From assembly GCA_964574215.1 (NCBI GenBank), contig CAZNLR010000009.1, forward strand, positions 50,338 through 114,337: a DNA stretch of 64,000 nt, written 5' to 3'. The position numbers and the translations under genes are program-made. The DNA comes from GCA-2725625 sp964574215. GTDB taxonomy: Bacteria > Pseudomonadota > Alphaproteobacteria > Rhodospirillales > UBA2165. The notes under the pieces were generated by a model. It was not told the DNA's origin. It was given only the letters and a program-made list of their open reading frames with translations, and did not search any database. Of the stretch, positions 62,954 to 64,000 are shown piece after piece (position 1 is the stretch's first letter; every line of letters begins with the position of its first letter).

Positions 62954-64000
62954 ATGGCTGACAATCAGGTTGAGGTAGCCGAACACAAGGATAGCGGTAT
63001 GGATTCCGGCAGGGAACCTGTTGGCCGGGTCGCTACGGCTGAAGGAACGGTAACCATTGTTCGCGCCGACGGAACAACCGTAGTGGTGGCGGTCGGCGAT
63101 CCCATTTTTCAGGGTGATACGTTGGTAACCGGGGACGACGGCGCCGTTGGCGTTGTCTTTGCCGATGAGACTGTCCTGTCCATGGGCGAAAACGGCCGCA
63201 CGGTTCTTGATGAAGTCATATACGATGCCGGTGCTCAGGACGGCAGCATCGTCCTGTCACTGTTGCAGGGCGTTTACACCGTGGTCAGCGGTGAAATTGC
63301 GAAAACCGATCCCGATGCTTTGGTCTTGAACACACCTGTTGCGACGATCGGTATCCGCGGTACCCAGTTGGGTATCGACTTCCGCGACGGCGAGAATCTG
63401 AACGTTGCCTTGATGGAAGAGGCCGGTGGGGTTGTCGGCGAAGTTGTCATCACCAATCAGGAAGGTACACGCGTACTTAATCAGACTTTCCAACAGGTTT
63501 CCGTAAACGGCTACAGCGGCGCCCCCAGCGAAATTCAGGTTGTCGACCTCGGCGATATTATCGCCAATTACGGCGGCGCCTTGGCCTATCTGCCGACAGA
63601 TATCGCAACTGCCAATCACTATGGGCAGGAACCCAATGCGCCGCCCGAAGAAGGCGAATTGCAGGAATTTGAAACCGAACCGAAGGATGAGGTGCCGGAG
63701 GAAGAATCAGGTGAAGGTGTTGAGGGTTTCCGCACCGATGCTGGTGGGGATGAAAGTGAACCGGAAAGTCCGGCGGAACCAATCCGTGTTGTAGAAGGGG
63801 AGGAAGTTTCCACAGGAAAGACCAAGGAATTCAGTGCGCCTGAACCGACAGTGGGGGAAGAACCGGAGGTGGCGGAAACGGCAGCTGCGGAAGAACAACG
63901 CATTGAACCCGAGCCAGAACCCGAGCCCGAACCCGAGCCAGAGCCAGAGCCGGAGCCCGAACCGGAACCCGAGCCCGAGCCGGAAGCGGATGATCCGACG
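62954..64000 (+). CDS. FecR-domain protein, 5' part, runs off window
   Basis: The frame is open from the ATG at 62954 to the window end (349 codons, no stop). Residues about 25-160 form a FecR-type domain, with GRVATAEGTVTIV and LNTPVATIGIRGTQLG. An acidic linker and 13 Glu-Pro repeats (from residue 318) follow. It has no signal peptide, which fits a large type-I-secreted repeat protein such as an RTX-like adhesin, whose C-terminus would lie beyond the window. That last point is inference. Confidence 0.8.
   Translation, partial: MADNQVEVAEHKDSGMDSGREPVGRVATAEGTVTIVRADGTTVVVAVGDPIFQGDTLVTGDDGAVGVVFADETVLSMGENGRTVLDEVIYDAGAQDGSIVLSLLQGVYTVVSGEIAKTDPDALVLNTPVATIGIRGTQLGIDFRDGENLNVALMEEAGGVVGEVVITNQEGTRVLNQTFQQVSVNGYSGAPSEIQVVDLGDIIANYGGALAYLPTDIATANHYGQEPNAPPEEGELQEFETEPKDEVPEEESGEGVEGFRTDAGGDESEPESPAEPIRVVEGEEVSTGKTKEFSAPEPTVGEEPEVAETAAAEEQRIEPEPEPEPEPEPEPEPEPEPEPEPEPEADDPT
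63905..63982 (+). repeat. Glu-Pro dipeptide coding repeat
   Basis: Thirteen tandem six-base units of GAA/GAG-CCx encode Glu-Pro. Codon choice varies between units, so it is a protein-level repeat more than a perfect DNA repeat. It lies within the FecR-domain gene and probably forms a rigid spacer. Confidence 0.85.

Noticed and set aside
63905..63982. Possible tandem-repeat or CRISPR-like array
   Set aside because: Six-base units without spacers encode Glu-Pro in frame; it is a coding repeat.

Overview
The window looks like a chromosomal segment of a free-living alphaproteobacterium, probably Rhodospirillales-like. This is inferred from the gene families and moderate-to-high GC content judged by eye; no rRNA or other taxonomic marker is present. 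Coding density is high. I found no tRNA, rRNA, CRISPR array, transposase or phage gene.

Region 1 (1-15.4 kb) resembles a surface-glycan or glycoconjugate locus. It holds a class-III aminotransferase, a TPR protein, two B12-binding-type radical SAM proteins, a WbuC-like cupin, an RmlD-like sugar reductase, a radical SAM/SPASM protein, a possible glycosyltransferase, two MurG/GT28-like glycosyltransferases, a GT4 glycosyltransferase and a histidine phosphatase. It leads into a 1198-residue protein (15.5-19.1 kb) with an ABC exporter fold, a cyclic-nucleotide-binding domain and a GGDEF-like domain. The ATPase and GGDEF signature residues of this protein are visibly degenerate.

Region 2 (19.1-35.4 kb) is mostly transport and housekeeping: an overlapping dipeptide/oligopeptide-type ABC operon, a DUF2189 membrane protein, a methyltransferase/transglutaminase pair behind two identical 19-bp palindromes, a DUF454 protein, the NAD biosynthesis operon nadA-nadC-nadB, an M20 amidohydrolase and a membrane-anchored receiver protein.

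Region 3 (35.6-40.9 kb) is an envelope-stress-type set: HtrA/DegP protease, OmpR-type regulator and sensor kinase. A reverse-strand methyltransferase flanked by small hairpin repeats sits between the regulator and the kinase.

Region 4 (40.9-58.6 kb) looks like an uptake and catabolic island. It has two tandem uroporphyrinogen-decarboxylase-like proteins, a TetR regulator with its own palindrome, a strong double palindrome over a candidate promoter, a TRAP transporter in the order P-M-Q, a CocE/NonD hydrolase, two arylsulfotransferase-like beta-propeller paralogues, an iron alcohol dehydrogenase, an MBL hydrolase, DM13, pentapeptide and DUF3179 proteins, a thioesterase and a cyclic-nucleotide-binding protein.

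Region 5 (58.6-64 kb) contains a caspase-like protease, a PhyH dioxygenase, a class-I amidotransferase-type peptidase overlapping an MlaF-type ATPase, and the 5' part of a FecR-domain protein with a Glu-Pro repeat that runs off the window.

Start codons were adjusted where ribosome-binding sites, overlaps, a terminator or an operator argued for it. Names rest on motifs read by eye; no database search was run.
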